Shown here: positions 38,301 to 64,000 of the stretch, piece by piece | How the letters are laid out: the number at the start of each line of letters is the position of its first letter | How positions within the stretch are numbered: position 1 is the first letter of the stretch | DNA from: Daphnia carinata | Taxonomy: Eukaryota; Arthropoda; Branchiopoda; Diplostraca; Daphniidae | Assembly: GCF_022539665.2 (NCBI RefSeq) | Contig: NC_081331.1 | Span: 11,998,638-12,062,637, forward strand | Direction of reading: 5' to 3' | Length of the DNA stretch: 64,000 nucleotides | Notes under the pieces: generated by a model | The model's input: only the letters and a program-made list of their open reading frames with translations | Told to the model about the DNA's origin: nothing | The model's database searches: none | Made by a program: the position numbers and the translations under genes

Positions 38301-39723
38301 TATCAAATTATTTGTGTCTGTCTCTAGAGTCCCAACTAACTTTCACCTACATACATGAAGAGATAACAATGGAAGATAAAAAAATCATACTGAATGAGTT
38401 GTTAAACTAAGAAACTGAGGCATTCGTTTTTCTTCTTAGTATAAGTTGATGAGCACATCATGCACGCCCTTCCGTTAAGCCATTAAAAAACAACTGCTTC
38501 TCGCCGAATCAGATGTTTAGCGGATGAAAACCCGAATATAAAGAGCCCGCGATGACAGTAATTTTTTATTTCGATAGAGAAGTACACCATGCCCTCCACG
38601 CGACATATAATTCTGATGACGAGTAGTATTGGAGCTGCCATTGATGCGTCAAAGAACGTCGGTTGGAAATGGAGGCAAATTAAAGTTTTTCAATATTTAT
38701 CGCATCGTCACTGCATAGACTATTATTCACCATGTTAGGACTTTTTTTACGTGTAAGTTGGTTCGAGAAAATAATTCGGTGAGACATCTTAAATGATCAT
38801 TTATCTCACGGGTAACTGGGATACACAGGTTGCAACGGAGACGAACGTGGCTTGTCCGTTTGATCTACTGACTTGATATAATAAAGTCATGCTCTTATTA
38901 ACAGGTCACAGAGTGTGAGAGTAAGAGTCTTTGACAATGTCATGCAAAAAAAAAAGATAAATGAAAGGAATAAGAAGGTTGGACTGGAACGCTTAGGCGG
39001 GCACTCTGGAGAACAAACGTCGTCCTTGAAAAGTTTATTGCCTCGATCTACTGTTCACCAAATTTTTATGTAGGCATTCACTAGCAGACTTAAAAGGCGC
39101 AATATCATTACGTGCAATTTGAGAAGATCCCAGAATCCGAGGCTCATCGATTTCGTTTTTCTTCCGCTATCCCACGACGTTTTGTAGGCAAACTGTTTCA
39201 AGCGAGTCCACTTCAAATTATGTAGAACGAGCTTTAACTTACGGCTTTTCGTAAACAATTTTCACTTTTGATCTCTTTCCCCTATTTTGCTATCACAGAA
39301 TGTCATAGTTCAAGGAAGAGAAATAACTGATCGTACTTTCGTGAAGCGTTCGTGAGATAAATGTAACAACCTTTGCCGATGTGAAAATGAATTCACGTTC
39401 GTATAGGTCACCTGGAATCTTTAAGGTAAACCTTTCGTGAATATGATAACAGTGAATTTAGGTGTGAAATGGGCGTTGGAGTGTATAGTAGTTACAGTAA
39501 CACAGAAAACGATACAAAATGTTAGTACAGATTTTGACTTTGATTTCCTTTGATATAGTTGATCACGATATACTTGATACACGTAACTTTGAATCTGAAT
39601 AGCTCAAAAACCATGAATTCCTCGAAAAAATGGAATAAATTTTTATGATTGTCGTTAAATTTTGCATCTAAATCATTTATATTTATAGCTATATTTAAGA
39701 TTTTTAAAAATGAATGAAAACTC

Positions 39724-39772
39724 GGGCTTATTTCGTCGGACTTATTTCGTCGGGCTTATTTTTGTTGGGCTT
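39724..39772. repeat. Short tandem repeat, 14-15 base unit
   Basis: About 3.5 copies of a unit like CGGGCTTATTTCGT with small differences. It lies in the spacer between the two neuroligin genes. Confidence 0.85.
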
Positions 39773-42700
39773 AAATCTCGGCAGTTTTTGAATAACACGA
39801 TATTAAGCAGTTTGGCCGCGTACATTTTCCCGCTGTGCGTAACCTCTGTAACACATACGCCCTCTCTCGCTCAATTCGTTACGTACCATAGAAAGCTTTT
39901 GAAATATTTCTGGAGATTCAGGTTCAAGAATCAGGAAAATGTTTGACAATTAGGGTGGCAAGTGATCCCCGCTTTTCTGATAATGAGAGCACAAGACCAT
40001 CTCAGCACACTCGGGTTCAGATCAGACATTTCCAATGAAAGACTCACAATGTGCAAGGCTACTCTTTGCCTATAATCATGAATGATTGCTTCTTTCATAC
40101 GAAATCAGAGACACAAACGACATCATGCAACGCCTAGGCAATGTCTAGGCACAGGGTAGGATCCCTACTCTGTTGACGATTTACGTCACGGAGACCCCTC
40201 TCTCATAGCCCATCAAGGAGACGCGTAATGATCTGACATGCAATCAGACCCATATGCAATTTAAAGACGACTGCGGGCCTGATGACGGTCGAATGTATCC
40301 CGGCGTGCCAATGTAAACGAAGACTTGGGGCTGTCAAATTATTCGAGCAGTGTATGGTGTGGCACGACCACTAAAATCTCGCCGTGCTTAAAATATAATT
40401 TATCAGTGTATTTCTATAATGATTTATCAACCGCTGAATTCCTTTTGCGATAGAAGAAATGTGAGAAGAGATGGCATGGTTAATTTTAAGGATCTAGAAG
40501 TTTCAAACGTGCAACTGAAATGTAACCTATAGTGTCAAGAAAAGATGCGGCACTCAGTTTTTGATGATGTGATGAACGTTTCGTTGTTATGTGGCTTTCA
40601 TGCTATCAGTATTATTGCATCTCTCAGCGTGTTGGTCGTAGATTATCTGTTTGACGTCAGGCTTGGGAGAACAGGCGTTCGTGTAAAATGTGTAGACGGT
40701 TCCTGTCGTTGTGAATAGAAAGGAAACACTTATTGCTGTGGAAGAATGCGTGACATATACAGTCAAACCTCACCGGCTCATGGAGTAAATATATCTGATT
40801 GCCGACAGTTTGGCAACATGCCCAAATACAATTGCTTGTTTGTCTACAAATGCTGATCCGTTGAATTTGATGGAAACGATGTATTTTCGTGCATTTTTTG
40901 TCGTCGAGCAAATAGCAAGTATCGGCGTACGCAGATTGTCAAACAGTATGAGCCTATAATACCACATCATGCATATGCAGTGAATAAACACAATAGGAAT
41001 AACAAGAAGTAATAACGACAGAAATCAATATATTTCGATTTCATATCTGTACCGGCATCTAGCCACAGGCTGAGAAGTTTTCGCGCAGCACCATACGCGA
41101 GCAGAAATAGAAAGAGAGATGGATAGTCACCACGCTTCGCTGATCTAGGCTAAATCCGTATTTCCTATGAACATTGAGTGTGTCAATACTGGGCTAGACT
41201 GTAGAAATAAGTAATGAATCGACGCCCCAACTTTTCTTCAGAGAAAAATGCAGAGTAGGATCCACGAAATCCGTTTCCTCTGTGAACAAGCTCGTGCGGA
41301 TATTCGTATACTAGTATAATAATAAGGTATTCTACATAGCATAATAGACGACGCATAACGTATAGGTAAGTCGGAGAAAAGCTTCTTCTGATGTGGCTTT
41401 TAATGTGATTGTGCTGGATGCGACATCCACTCCGCATCACGGATGCATGACACTTATTGGTACACGTAGGATTTAGGGCAGGCAAATAGAAACAACGTCT
41501 AACGAAACGAAATTCAACAAAGAGCAAACAACGTTGCACAAAGATTTTTTTTTTAAGGCTGGAAAGGCATTGATATTTTTACTTCTAATGCTATGACTAG
41601 AGCTCGAGAAGTGATATGGGATTTCAGCTACATAAATGTAAATACGTCTTATTTTTGTTTTTCTTTTCGCTTTCCCTGTTGTACCATCCCACTGCGTATA
41701 TGCTAGAAATAGGGCACAGTAAGAAGATAGTATTGAAAAGTCTAGCAGTATTTTTGTCAAAGTTTTATTTGATACGTAAGTTAATGTTGCGTTTTCCTAT
41801 TCTCAAATAATCCTCCATGCATTTTTAACTGACATTTTTTATGCTTTGAACATTTGCGTGTTATTGAAGCTTCTTATCAACCGCATCCCATTTCTTGCCA
41901 CGTATTTAAGTAAAATCCTATCACTGACAACGTAAAAAAACATTTTAAGCCCTATAGTAGAAAGTTATGCAAAAATTGTGCCTGATGTACGTGCCCACAA
42001 TATAATACAAAACGATCGATTCTGGTTACAATCAACTTTTCTGTATTCTAGCACAAAAAACCTATTTCATCACCCTAGTCGCAGAGCTGATTGTCCAGCA
42101 CTTTTTTTTATTTCCACGAAATAGGAAGAGGAGAGGAAAAATACAAATCAATGTTCGATTTATGTTGCAGCCCGTGATTCGCGTCCTGATTAGATTTTAG
42201 AGAAATCCTACGCGCCGTTAGTAGGCAACGTACGGAAGCGAGCCTTCTTCTGGATTGCTGGATTGAGCTATCGATATTTCAATATGTTTCCGTTTGGACG
42301 AATCCAACTACATTTGCTGTCTGATGGCATAAGGTCTACTTGGCCTGGGGAAGAACTCTCCGCCTTGTACCCTCTAACCAATATCCGATGATCGAGAATT
42401 TTGATATTGCCATTTCCTACCTACAGCCATTCGTCATTAATTCACGCGCATAATTTTCGCAGACAAACGCAGAAAATGGAGGGAAATCTAGGGAAAGAAC
42501 GCCTCTCTCATCAGATCTAAATTTTTGCGTCGTTTTAGCCCCGTCTGTCAGTTGGCCATTACGTGGAACCAATCAAAGTACGATACTACGGTTTCCCTGG
42601 AATAGAAAAAAAACATATTTAGAAAAGAAAATAGCAAATATTCTACGACATCTTCCACCTTCATTGATTCAGCTTTATCATAAAGTCTCTCTTGCCTCAC

Positions 42701-44102
42701 ACTGTAATCAAATAGGATGTCGAGACCCATGCCCGGACGATTTCCGCTTTACATTAAATACCGTATTCAATTTGACCTTCCGTCGTTTTGGGCCACTGAT
42801 GGGAGAGTCGACGAGCCGCAGCTGTGTCCCCCTTTTCTATTTCTCTCGCTCCGTTCTGCATCCTATTGCGTAATCACGTTGGATGGAGCGTGAGCGTACG
42901 ATGACGAGAGAAAGAGGAGCCATCTGCAAATGGGAAACAGCCCTAATACCGATCGAGAACTTCTTCCCCCGTAGGGAAGCGGTAGAAAGCCTAGCTATTT
43001 TTCCAGAAGGTCTTAAGAGGGTCGTCGATAGCCGACCGTATACTTCAATAGCTGCTGCATATAAATTGTATGGCGCCTATATACAGAACCCGAAACTCCA
43101 ACGGTGATTTCGTTACGTGGGATAACTTTGTTACGGCAGTTATCGTTTTCCTCTTCATCCGGCGACGCGATTTACTCCACGTCAATCATCTTCCTCCACT
43201 AAATCGAAAGCCAGCAAAGCGAAAATGAAAGCCTGGAGTAGATGTGAACCTAAACAACTATAGTTTTAGTATAGTAAAATGTCATAAAAGTATACAGATA
43301 AAACAGTGAGTAAAAGAATGAACGAAGGGTTTATCAAAGATGAGAATGTGTTGTATTAAAACGTATGACCTGTCTGTCATTTGGGGATCTTTAAATTGAT
43401 TTCATTTTTGTCAATTTTATACAAATCCTTGCGCAGCGATTATGTCCATCATTAGCGTTCAATACAAATTTAAGGCTATAAAAAATCGATTAGATCTACA
43501 TTCAGCATAGTGATCTCCGCTTCAGACCCTAGTCTCAAAAATAAGAACAACCATTGCAAAAAAGAAGGGTCCAACGAGTAGAAAAAACCGCCCATGTTCT
43601 GTTTTCCGTTTAAAAAATGAAATGCCAAAGGTAAAACAGCAAGGGCAAAAGTGTCGGTGTAGGCAAGGATCGCTCCGGAATGGAGTGTAAACAGTATGTA
43701 TACAGCGTATACATTATCCACTACTAGCCAAATATTTTAGCCTAACTTTCCTTTAAAATAGTACATCAAGTTATATGCAAGTGTTGATTGCTGATTTATA
43801 GCAAGTTTTAAAGAGGGAATCGTGTCTAAAGGTGAAGAAACAAAAGAACATGTGGAGATGGCAAGATGTACGCGGTAGAAACTTAGGGTAGTGTTAGATA
43901 GTGACTTGTTTTCCCCCCCTCTCAACAGGCTAGATCAATAAATAACCAGAGCGACATTGAAAACACCGAGAGGGGTATTAGAAATTATGGCGACAACTCG
44001 TGAGGTAGCGAGGGGTATATTCCAGGAAGTTACCGTGTTATAAACTTTTGAATAAAAAAAAAAAAGGAAAAACGTGAAAAAGGTGGTAAATAGTAATCTA
44101 TC

Positions 44103-56040
<11,938 letters not shown>

Positions 56041-56804
56041 GTTGAAATGCGTGATGTACAAATAAACCAATGAAGAAGAGAACATTCACTGGGTTGACAC
56101 TCACTGGAATACAAGAAATTCCAATCGTCGATGTCGGTAGATCACCGTCCAAAACATCTCGCACTGGTCACTGAATCCGGTACTAGATATCGTAGAAGAT
56201 ATGGAGCCAACGGACCATTCTTCATACACAACTCGAGTGAAACTAGACTGAACGAAAACTCGTCCGAGTTATACCCAAACGCCAGGAAAAGTCACAGCAA
56301 CAGTTCGAGAACGCAGTTCCACATTCCCAGCAAAGTTTAAATATAGACAGCGGAGGACGTTCGGTTAGGATCGCAAGGTTGGGAGGGCATAGCAAGAGAA
56401 GGGAAGTGAGCATCGGTGCATCTTGATGGAAAAAAAAAACGAAACCTCTTACACGCATAGATACTGTGTCTTCGTCTGGCTGGCGACATTGCTTGCCACT
56501 TTTTTCTGTCTGTCTTCTAAAATTCCATTTCATGCGCTAGTCTGAATTGGCAGAGGTGGGACCTGTCTAGGCGGCAGAGAACCTCAAATGAAACAATTTT
56601 TTCACTTCGTTGATTTTGATTTTTGATTTTTTTTTCTTGAAAATATGGGAAATGAAATCGAAGTGTCCTTGCTGATTGCCACGATTACTGCACATGGTGT
56701 TGTATACAGCAGGGAACGCTAGAATGGATGTTGGAATCTATGGCGCAAAACAATGCGAACCGAATTCCATAACGTCCAATCGATCTTGGTGTCGCCACAC
56801 TTAC

Positions 56805-56812
56805 CTCATTTT
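56805..56812 (-). other. Candidate 8-base microexon or exon end in neuroligin A leader
   Basis: Minus strand: a strong acceptor-like tract TTTTCTTGTTTGTTTTAG, then AAAATGAG, then the strong donor GTAAGTG. It is either an 8-base microexon or the end of a longer noncoding exon. Low confidence without transcripts. Confidence 0.2.
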
Positions 56813-59800
56813 CTAAAACAAACAAGAAAATAAACGATTGAATTGTCGAAAACAAACAGCAGCAGCACGCATGTGTGGCATTTCATCACCAACCCGATGA
56901 TTCAAGCTTTTCACACGAGAGGGAGGAGAAAAAGACAGGGACAGAAGAGAAAGTCATCAACAGAACAACAAACAGCAGCGGTTCTAAATTCGTGTCAGTA
57001 AATAACGTCAACAATTTCAGCATTATTTCATTTACACCCAAAGCCGTTCTGGCATGTACGGCTAAATAGCTCCATCATGCCATTTTCTTTTAGATTCTAA
57101 TGCGGAGTGACTGTAGGCTACATCTGTTTTTGTGGGTGTGCTATATTCTACGCCAATTATACATGCAGCCAAGTCTTATTTTTGTCATATCATTCGTTTC
57201 TGTCATTTTCTAGTGGCATATTATCACCCCGTTTTGTTTTGTGGCCATTCAAACAACTTGAAATGGAAATTAAAATTTCACATTTTATTAGGAAACTGCC
57301 ATTTCTCCTCAAATAATTGCATAGCTGTCTTGACCAGAGGAGAAAAGGTATGTTAACATAGAATTACCTGTCCTTCACATTCGACGAAAGCTTAGAGGAC
57401 GGAAAAGAAAATGTTGCACAAGCCAATCGCGTAATGTTTTTGTTCCACATGTCCGTGTTTTGCAAAAGAACAAGAAACCCATTTGGAAGGTCATTCGTTC
57501 TAGCAGTCTACACGCCAAAAAAATATCGGTTCATCTCAGTACCTGTGTACATATTCGGACAAGGTAATAAATCAAACAGCACGGGATTTACGTGGAAATA
57601 CAAGAACAAAATATAATAAGCGAAGACAAGATCCTTGTTTCCAACGAAAACCTTGGCCAGAAGGGTGAAAGATAACGTTTTCTAAACCCAACCATAGCCG
57701 ATGTAATGGCCAACTGGTCATGTCGTCATAGTAATTGTTTCCTTTTTTGGGTAGTAAAACAATGTCATGTCCCGTTCAAAACTATATCCAGATACCACTC
57801 ATACTTTAGTTGAATTTTTAGAAAATCACCTGTAAACCCATGCCATAAAATTTCTGGTTATTTAAAAATAGAACTGGAAGAAATGTTCTTTTTTTTTTTC
57901 AAGATCGGAAAGTTTTGACTGCGTCATCTGGGTTTTTCTTTCGTTCACGAAATTGAAAAGAAATCCTTGACTGGTTTGCATGTGTCTCTCCCCTGTAGCT
58001 GCAGAGTTACACGTTCATTTCTCTTGCATTGTTCTTTATCATTCGAGCGAATGCGCACGATGTGCAACGCTCCTATTGAACAAAGGGGAAAGAAGCAAAG
58101 GTAAAGAAATGAAGGACGTCAACAAAGAGATAAACCACTCGCTTAGATCTAATATTGAGGTTCTAAAGTGTTCAGCGAACCGTAACACATTTTTGAATTT
58201 ATCATAAAAGTTTCGATTTCTAGCGCAATTCATCATCCGCTACTTTCTCGCACACCTTCATGAGATATATAATTGAACTCCATCGCTGTTCTCGTTTTGC
58301 GTAGCGAATTGTCCTAACCGACAGCGTATGACAGATCATCATTTTCTCAAAATAAGTTGATGACTAGATATTCTCGGAAGCAAATTACAGAACTATTCCA
58401 GCAGTGATTAAATCTTTAAAAGAAATGGTAACAAAAAACTTGAAGCGCCTGTAACAAGAGCAAGAAGCAATCATAACTGCATTCTCTGGATGTTGGCCAT
58501 CGTCATCTTCTTTCAGCACCGAGTCCAGACGCGAAACAGTGGTGCTAGGTGACAAAAGAAGGTTATAGAATGAAGATTTAAGCCTAATTTTCCCCTAACC
58601 CACATGGTTTTAGGAGGCGCTTATGCCGGGCTCCGAGAACGCATACGTCGGAAGATGGAAGGCTTTAATTTATTACTGACATTTCTTTCTTGAGATTACA
58701 TAATAATTTACCTTGGCAAGGAAGAAGAAAACAAAAGAATAATACAGAAACAAGGGACACAATTTTTTTAAGTCTGTTACTGAAATTGGGAAGCGGCAGT
58801 TGAGAAGGGAATCGTTTGAGGGGAAAAAGACATCAATTTTAGATTTCTTCCTTTTTTTGCTTCTTTGTTAGTATTAACTTTAGAAAAACAGAAATATGCT
58901 AGTTTGGAGTAGTGCCAGAACAGGCCAGTCTTCCTTTGCATATGGAAAATTACTGCGAGCGGGAATCCGAGTACGTTATTCACAAATTTCGTTATTCTGA
59001 TGCACGATACAAATAAGCCGGATCTGCCAAACTGTTCGATACGAAAAAACTAAGGTTTTTCATCCTGGCTATTGTTCATTAGGAATTATGAATTAGCTAA
59101 CTGAATGTACTGAGCATGACAACCTAATTACTCCATACTTGCAGGATTTTTGCAACGTTTTGCTCCTCAATTAAATCAGGAACGATTGCACGAATGGTTT
59201 GTCATATTGCTGTTAACGGTCCCCAGAAGGAACGCGAGTAATGGTGGACGTCTTTGAGTAGACGCGAACGAGACTTCCTAATTCAGTAAACATTTAGGAA
59301 CTCCACTTGTTTGACTTTCCTCGCGCAAAATCTTAGTCCCAAACATCTTCTGAATTCACGACATGCGATAGTCGAACTGATTTATCACGACTTACAATAT
59401 AACTCGGATCAATACAAATCAGTTACGGTCGCTGATCCCTTCCCGGATATTTTTTGCGGCAGAGAATTAAAAATTTTCCGGCAAAAACTTTTCTGATCAA
59501 TGAATAGGCAAACAAAAGATGTAATTAAATGAAAAAGTCAACAAAGAACTTAGGTTCTTACCTCAGGTTATGGAGCACGCAATAAAAAGCAAAGTTGGGT
59601 ACACCACGGATACGAAGTTTTTTGCCGGGATCAGCGTCTCTGATGACTCCAGCAAATCGGATCGAAAAGCAACATCCGAAAAAAAAATGTCGCCAGTGAA
59701 GGTTGGTAAAATCTATGTCATTCGGGAGCCATGATTTTTTTTACACACCGGCAAAAACGCGCATTTGGCTGCAGCACGTTCTCCGTTGCCCAACATTTCT

Positions 59801-62800
59801 CCATTCAAAATCTCACGAAAAATCGCAAATGTCGGATAAAAAGTGACAGATAATTTCATTTAACGCTTTCTAGGTCGAGTTTTCCAAGAATCATGCATTC
59901 TCAACATGCCAGTGATGAGAGAGAAAAAAAATGTTCTCTTGCTAACGAGGTCCGATGAAGAAGGACAAAATTTCATTTGACCTCTTTCATCGTATCAATC
60001 TGACTACAGATTTTGTTGGCAAGGATGACAGTCGTATACATCGGCCTCACTACATGTCATGTGCTATAGGAAATCCATCATAATCGTACAGTCCCCCTAG
60101 CCTTTTGACTATTTGAAATTCGATGACTAATTGAGAGCGTTAATTGAAAGCGTCTGTTGGCGGCCAAACCACGTCAATTCTTTATTGTCAAAAACTGACG
60201 TGACGAGTCGTTATTAAAAATGTTTTAATCTTAATCTTGAGTGGGACGAGTGGACAGGCAAGTTCACGTTGTTGCTCAATGATTCATTTAAACAAACATC
60301 GATGATGCAACGCTTTGCCAGTGTGACGTGATCGTCATAACGTAGCTGCTCCTGGGAAATAAACAATGCTGTTTCACGTGTGCTCACAACGTTTAGATGT
60401 CGGACAACTTGATACAATATGAGGACCTGGACTCAGTCGCTGCATGACTGGTTTGCAAAAAATCTTGACATCTTTCACATCCACTCATGTGGGCTCTTTG
60501 ATAGTGTAGAAAGATATAATTAGGGAAAGTGACCGACGCCACGCAGACCCTAAAAACTATCTAACCGTTGGTTAATATGTACAAAATCCTAGAAATAAAT
60601 TCATATACTTAAATTTAAATACTTATTTATACTGTCTGACTGCCTCGAAAATTGCAAATAGCCATTAGCATTTCCTGGCGCTTGTCGACTGATTACCGTG
60701 GAAGGTACTATAATCGCAATAGTAGTGTGGATAACGAAATGTATTGTTCATCCGCGACGTGATACATGGCTGTTGGAAAGATTTACCCTACACAATAAAA
60801 TGACATGCAAAATCCAATGCCTCTTTCATGTTTCTATTCTATCAGCCTCCTATGTCGCGTTGGAGATGCTCGAGGTTGTTGGCAGATCTCCATCGCGTCC
60901 GTCACCATACACAGCGCTCAGATTACTACTTAGCTAAAAAGCCTCGCTTGTCTCAGTGGTTGTTCCACTAGCCTCTGTTTTCCGTTAGTGTTGTCTTATA
61001 CGCATTTTTCCAACAACGTTTTGCTGTCGACAATATAAGACCGCCGTTCCTGCTTAAGTCTGTGTTTTTATTGTCTCTTTGCCTTTCTATTTATTTCTGT
61101 TTGGTTTTCCGACTCGTCACAACGCCACCAGCGTCTACGTCTTATTTCGTGTTGCAGACGAAAACCGACAGGCAGAGTTCTCAACAACTCCGCTTGTAAT
61201 TGCTAACGGTCTTTTATTTATTCTCCACCCTAAGATTGAAACGCCAAGCTACTGGGAACGCGGTCACATAAGTTTCAAATGACCCGGAAAGAATTTTCTT
61301 TTTTGTATGTGGTTATCTCAAGATGGACAATCGAGAGCATCAGAACCATTTTGTAAGCTTTGTGCGACGAGGCCTCCACAGTCGGCGAACTTGTACAATC
61401 GGTCGGCTGTGTTAGCACACGCACTAGCAATTTATCAATATTTGATTTGCTTATTCGCTTTTTGTTTGCTTTGTATTACACTTCCGTCTTGCGCTCGTGG
61501 ATTTACCTCTTCTAATCCGCTCCGAACACCAAGAAGAGCAATCAAGTATACCGCCGAATCGTAGAGTGTGTGTCTCATGTCATCCGGAGTAACGCTTGTT
61601 TGGAAACGTCTTTCACGAGCAGTTAAAGAAAGAGCGCGGTAGTTAACCTAGATCCGTCTAGAGATGCCATCATGCGGGAGTGAGTTAAAGAGGAATCACC
61701 GCAGTCTTGTAAGTCAAGAAGTAAAATATGGAGAAGCAAGGAAGTACAGATGGCAGGGACACCATTGGAAATAAAAGGAGTGAAGTAGGGAGAGAAAAAA
61801 GAATAAAAGAACACCCAAACGAGATTGCTAGACTGCAAGATGTAACTTGGCCGTTAAAGTTGTCCTCCACAATATAGCACGTGTTTATCGCGTTCATGTA
61901 CTCGCACAAAACTCTCAATGATTGTAGAGAATAGAAGCTTTAAAGTGCCGGAAAGAAGCCAAAGCGTCCCGTTTGCGGCGTATGGTTCATGTGAAAATCT
62001 CGATAGTCTGCCGACAATCGTCATGACGCAAGAAATAAACAGGAACGATGCACGTTAACGTGTGCACTAAAGTACACGATTGCTTATAGCAAACTTGTTT
62101 TCAGGCTAAATCTCACTAAAAACTGAAAGAAACAGTGTGACGAAAATGAGGGGCGAATTTTAGTAGGACTTGTCATGAACTATGCAACCCAGCGGCTTCT
62201 TGGAAATCGAGTCTCGTCGCCACATTTTTAATTAGAACATACCATTGAAACATTCATCGTGTCATTCTTGCATCTTTAGTTTGTTGGAGCTTGGTTCGGT
62301 TTCGTTCCTGTTTTACTAAGCTGCCTCGTATGTCTATCTTCATTTCGTTCGCCATTTCATAAACCGATAGATTAGATACTACTTCCCTTGTAGTGGCTGT
62401 AAATATCGTTTTATTTTGGATATGATGCACAGTGCCTATCTTTTACCGCACAGGTAACCATGGTAGAAGTTTACTAGACGCTTAGAGGTATGGCGATGTC
62501 GGATTTTAATATATTTTCTAGTCCTACTATGTAGGCCTCTAGCTTTACAGTAATTGGCCAAAATTGTGAAGAAATGAATACAGGCTGTCTTTTTAAAGTT
62601 GACTTCACGGTGAGGCCGATTTGTTTTTTACTTTGCCTAGTAACCACTGAAGCGGGCCCTCATTGTTATGTTATCCGCCCTCAATATCGACCGCTCGTCA
62701 GGATGTATTGTAATGTACCAGAGAAGGTCAATGGGAAGGACACAATACCGCACGCCAAAGAAGCTCATCGCTGGAGCGACCAGACGCAGCCAAAGAGATG

Positions 62801-62924
62801 ACGAGCGTGAAAGGGAGTTCTTTTTATAGTTTCATTCGTCTTCGCTTTTTTTTTCTCGGCTTCACCCACTGAGCTACCACGACTATGTAATGAATGTCTC
62901 TGGAAGATAACGATGGGCAAGACC

Positions 62925-62970
62925 ACACAACAACAACAAAAAATAATAACAATAATAACAAACAAAAAAC
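62925..62970. repeat. AAC/AAT trinucleotide-rich stretch
   Basis: An impure simple repeat of ACA, AAT and AAC units, upstream of neuroligin A. Confidence 0.7.
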
Positions 62971-63521
62971 GTGGCTTTCTCCTTTTGTGATTTTGTTTTT
63001 TTACTACGGAGAATATCAATCATCTGCAGCTAATAAAGAAGAACACAGCCCACCAATCTTACATGTTTTTGAAATATTCTGATTGAAACACGAAAATAAA
63101 CTACCGCGAAAATGAAAAAGAAAGCATTTGCGTATTGCTATGTGTGTCTCTTCAAATTTTGAAACGAAAATGAAAGACGTGCATCGTCATATATGGATAA
63201 AGGCCGACTATTACGAAACCTCCTGCTGGTGATGTGTTCGTAAACAATCTGGATGCATGCTGGGACCGGCCTGTACAAGCCCAAATAGCTGGAACGTGTC
63301 AGTCAACCATATTAGACTTACCGATACATCTAAGAAGGCAAAAGTGTTTGTTACACCAGTCCCAGGGGCAGTACAAGTGCACTGCCGAACCTAATATTTA
63401 AACGATTCATTCGAAAATTTAGTATGCTTTCAAGAAGCACAAAATGTTTTATTTTTTTATAATGCCAAAAAGTTGGGCATATTTAAACTCTGTTTTCTTT
63501 TATAGGGTTTGTACTGATATA

Positions 63522-63563
63522 CCATTGAGTTCAGTTTAACGGCTATTAAACTGAATTCAATGG
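63522..63563. repeat. 18-bp stem hairpin
   Basis: CCATTGAGTTCAGTTTAA, loop CGGCTA, then TTAAACTGAATTCAATGG. Seventeen Watson-Crick pairs plus one G-T pair in plus-strand RNA. The stem is shorter than usual for a miRNA precursor. Confidence 0.9.
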
Positions 63564-64000
63564 CCGACTTCTATATCTTGAATGGCTGCTATTGTCTTGA
63601 CAACATGATTCATGGAAGTAAACGCTTGCTCACCAGCAATGACTAACCGTGCATTTGCCGCCCCCAACATTTCGCGTGACTCAATCAGGTTTTTTTTCTT
63701 TTTCATTCGGAGACTCTACAAGAATGCCTATTTACGTCTGCAACCCGTGGTAGCTAACAAGACAATTATACGTCGTTGGCGTCCTATGAAATGGAAACAT
63801 AATTGACTAGACCTTCTTTAAGTCTTTCGTCCGTTCGTACCGTTTTCATTCTTTTCCTCTTCATTATCCATCGATGGATGCTGGCAAAACGCTTTCAGTA
63901 TGAATTCTTTTTTCTAAAGAAATTGAAACTGTTTAATTTGTTAAGTTTTTTTTTTTTTTGTGTGTAAAATAGCAGTGTATTTCCTTGTCCGTGATCGTCT

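Larger units (their letters stand above)
18608..44102. other. Intergenic spacer and neuroligin A 3' UTR
   Basis: About 25.5 kb between the stop of neuroligin A and the first exon region of neuroligin B. The neuroligin A 3' UTR must begin at 44102; I saw no AATAAA or ATTAAA on the minus strand within about 0.9 kb, only variant TATAAA-like sites. The block contains simple repeats, a hairpin at 19372-19395, a tRNA-like fragment near 23291 and a short tandem repeat at 39724-39772. No open frame resembles a known protein. Promoter elements of neuroligin B presumably lie in its left part. Confidence 0.55.
56041..64000. other. Upstream region of neuroligin A
   Basis: The leader and promoter of neuroligin A should lie here. 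Candidate splice signals on the minus strand are an acceptor TTCTTGTATTCCAG ending at 56104 and a donor ATGAG|GTAAGTG with exon end at 56805. A strong hairpin lies at 63522-63563 and an AAC/AAT-rich stretch at 62925-62970. No protein-coding gene is recognised. Confidence 0.5.

Noticed and set aside
39960-40350. Stretch of more mixed composition, suspected decayed coding sequence
   Set aside because: The frames I translated by hand contained stops within about 30 codons and no conserved motif was seen.
61307-61564. Plus-strand frame with an internal hydrophobic segment like a secretion signal
   Set aside because: The hydrophobic segment is about 45 residues from the only Met, and there is no processing-site pattern or family resemblance.

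Overview
This window is animal nuclear DNA, most likely from an arthropod. Short introns (70 to 190 bases in many places), AT-rich spacers and the form of the encoded proteins fit a branchiopod crustacean such as Daphnia, but that assignment is inference. No bacterial operon, CRISPR array, phage, rRNA gene or convincing intact transposon is visible.

The only coding content I can support is two neuroligin genes in tandem on the minus strand. Neuroligins are postsynaptic cell-adhesion proteins with a catalytically dead cholinesterase-like ectodomain. The upstream copy (NLG-A, 44103-56040) is complete. Twelve coding exons join in frame into a protein of about 1226 residues with signal peptide, cholinesterase-like domain, stalk, one transmembrane helix and a cytoplasmic tail of about 520 residues. 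The second copy (NLG-B) starts at 18247 and runs off the left edge of the window; four exons (about 272 codons) are present, the last ending at 2913. Both replace the esterase nucleophile serine with glycine (GHGTG in A, GFGAG in B).

Layout by coordinate: 1-2912 is NLG-B intron 4 (continuing outside); 2913-3038 and 3281-3355 are exons 4 and 3; 3356-7297 is intron 2, with a 25-base C run and a double palindrome; 7298-7453 is exon 2; 7454-17787 is a 10.3 kb first intron; 17788-18247 is exon 1, with a probable 5' UTR back to about 18607. From 18608 to 44102 there is about 25 kb of spacer, including the NLG-A 3' UTR, with small repeats and hairpins but no supportable gene. From 44103 to 56040 lies NLG-A with a 4 kb first intron. 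From 56041 to 64000 is NLG-A upstream sequence with possible noncoding exons and a strong hairpin near 63540.

The most interesting points are the divergence in intron positions between the two paralogs, an NLG-A intron without a GT or GC donor that is bounded by short direct repeats, a competing splice choice in NLG-A exon 6/7, a 79-codon upstream ORF before NLG-B, and the G25 tract (on the transcribed strand) in NLG-B intron 2.
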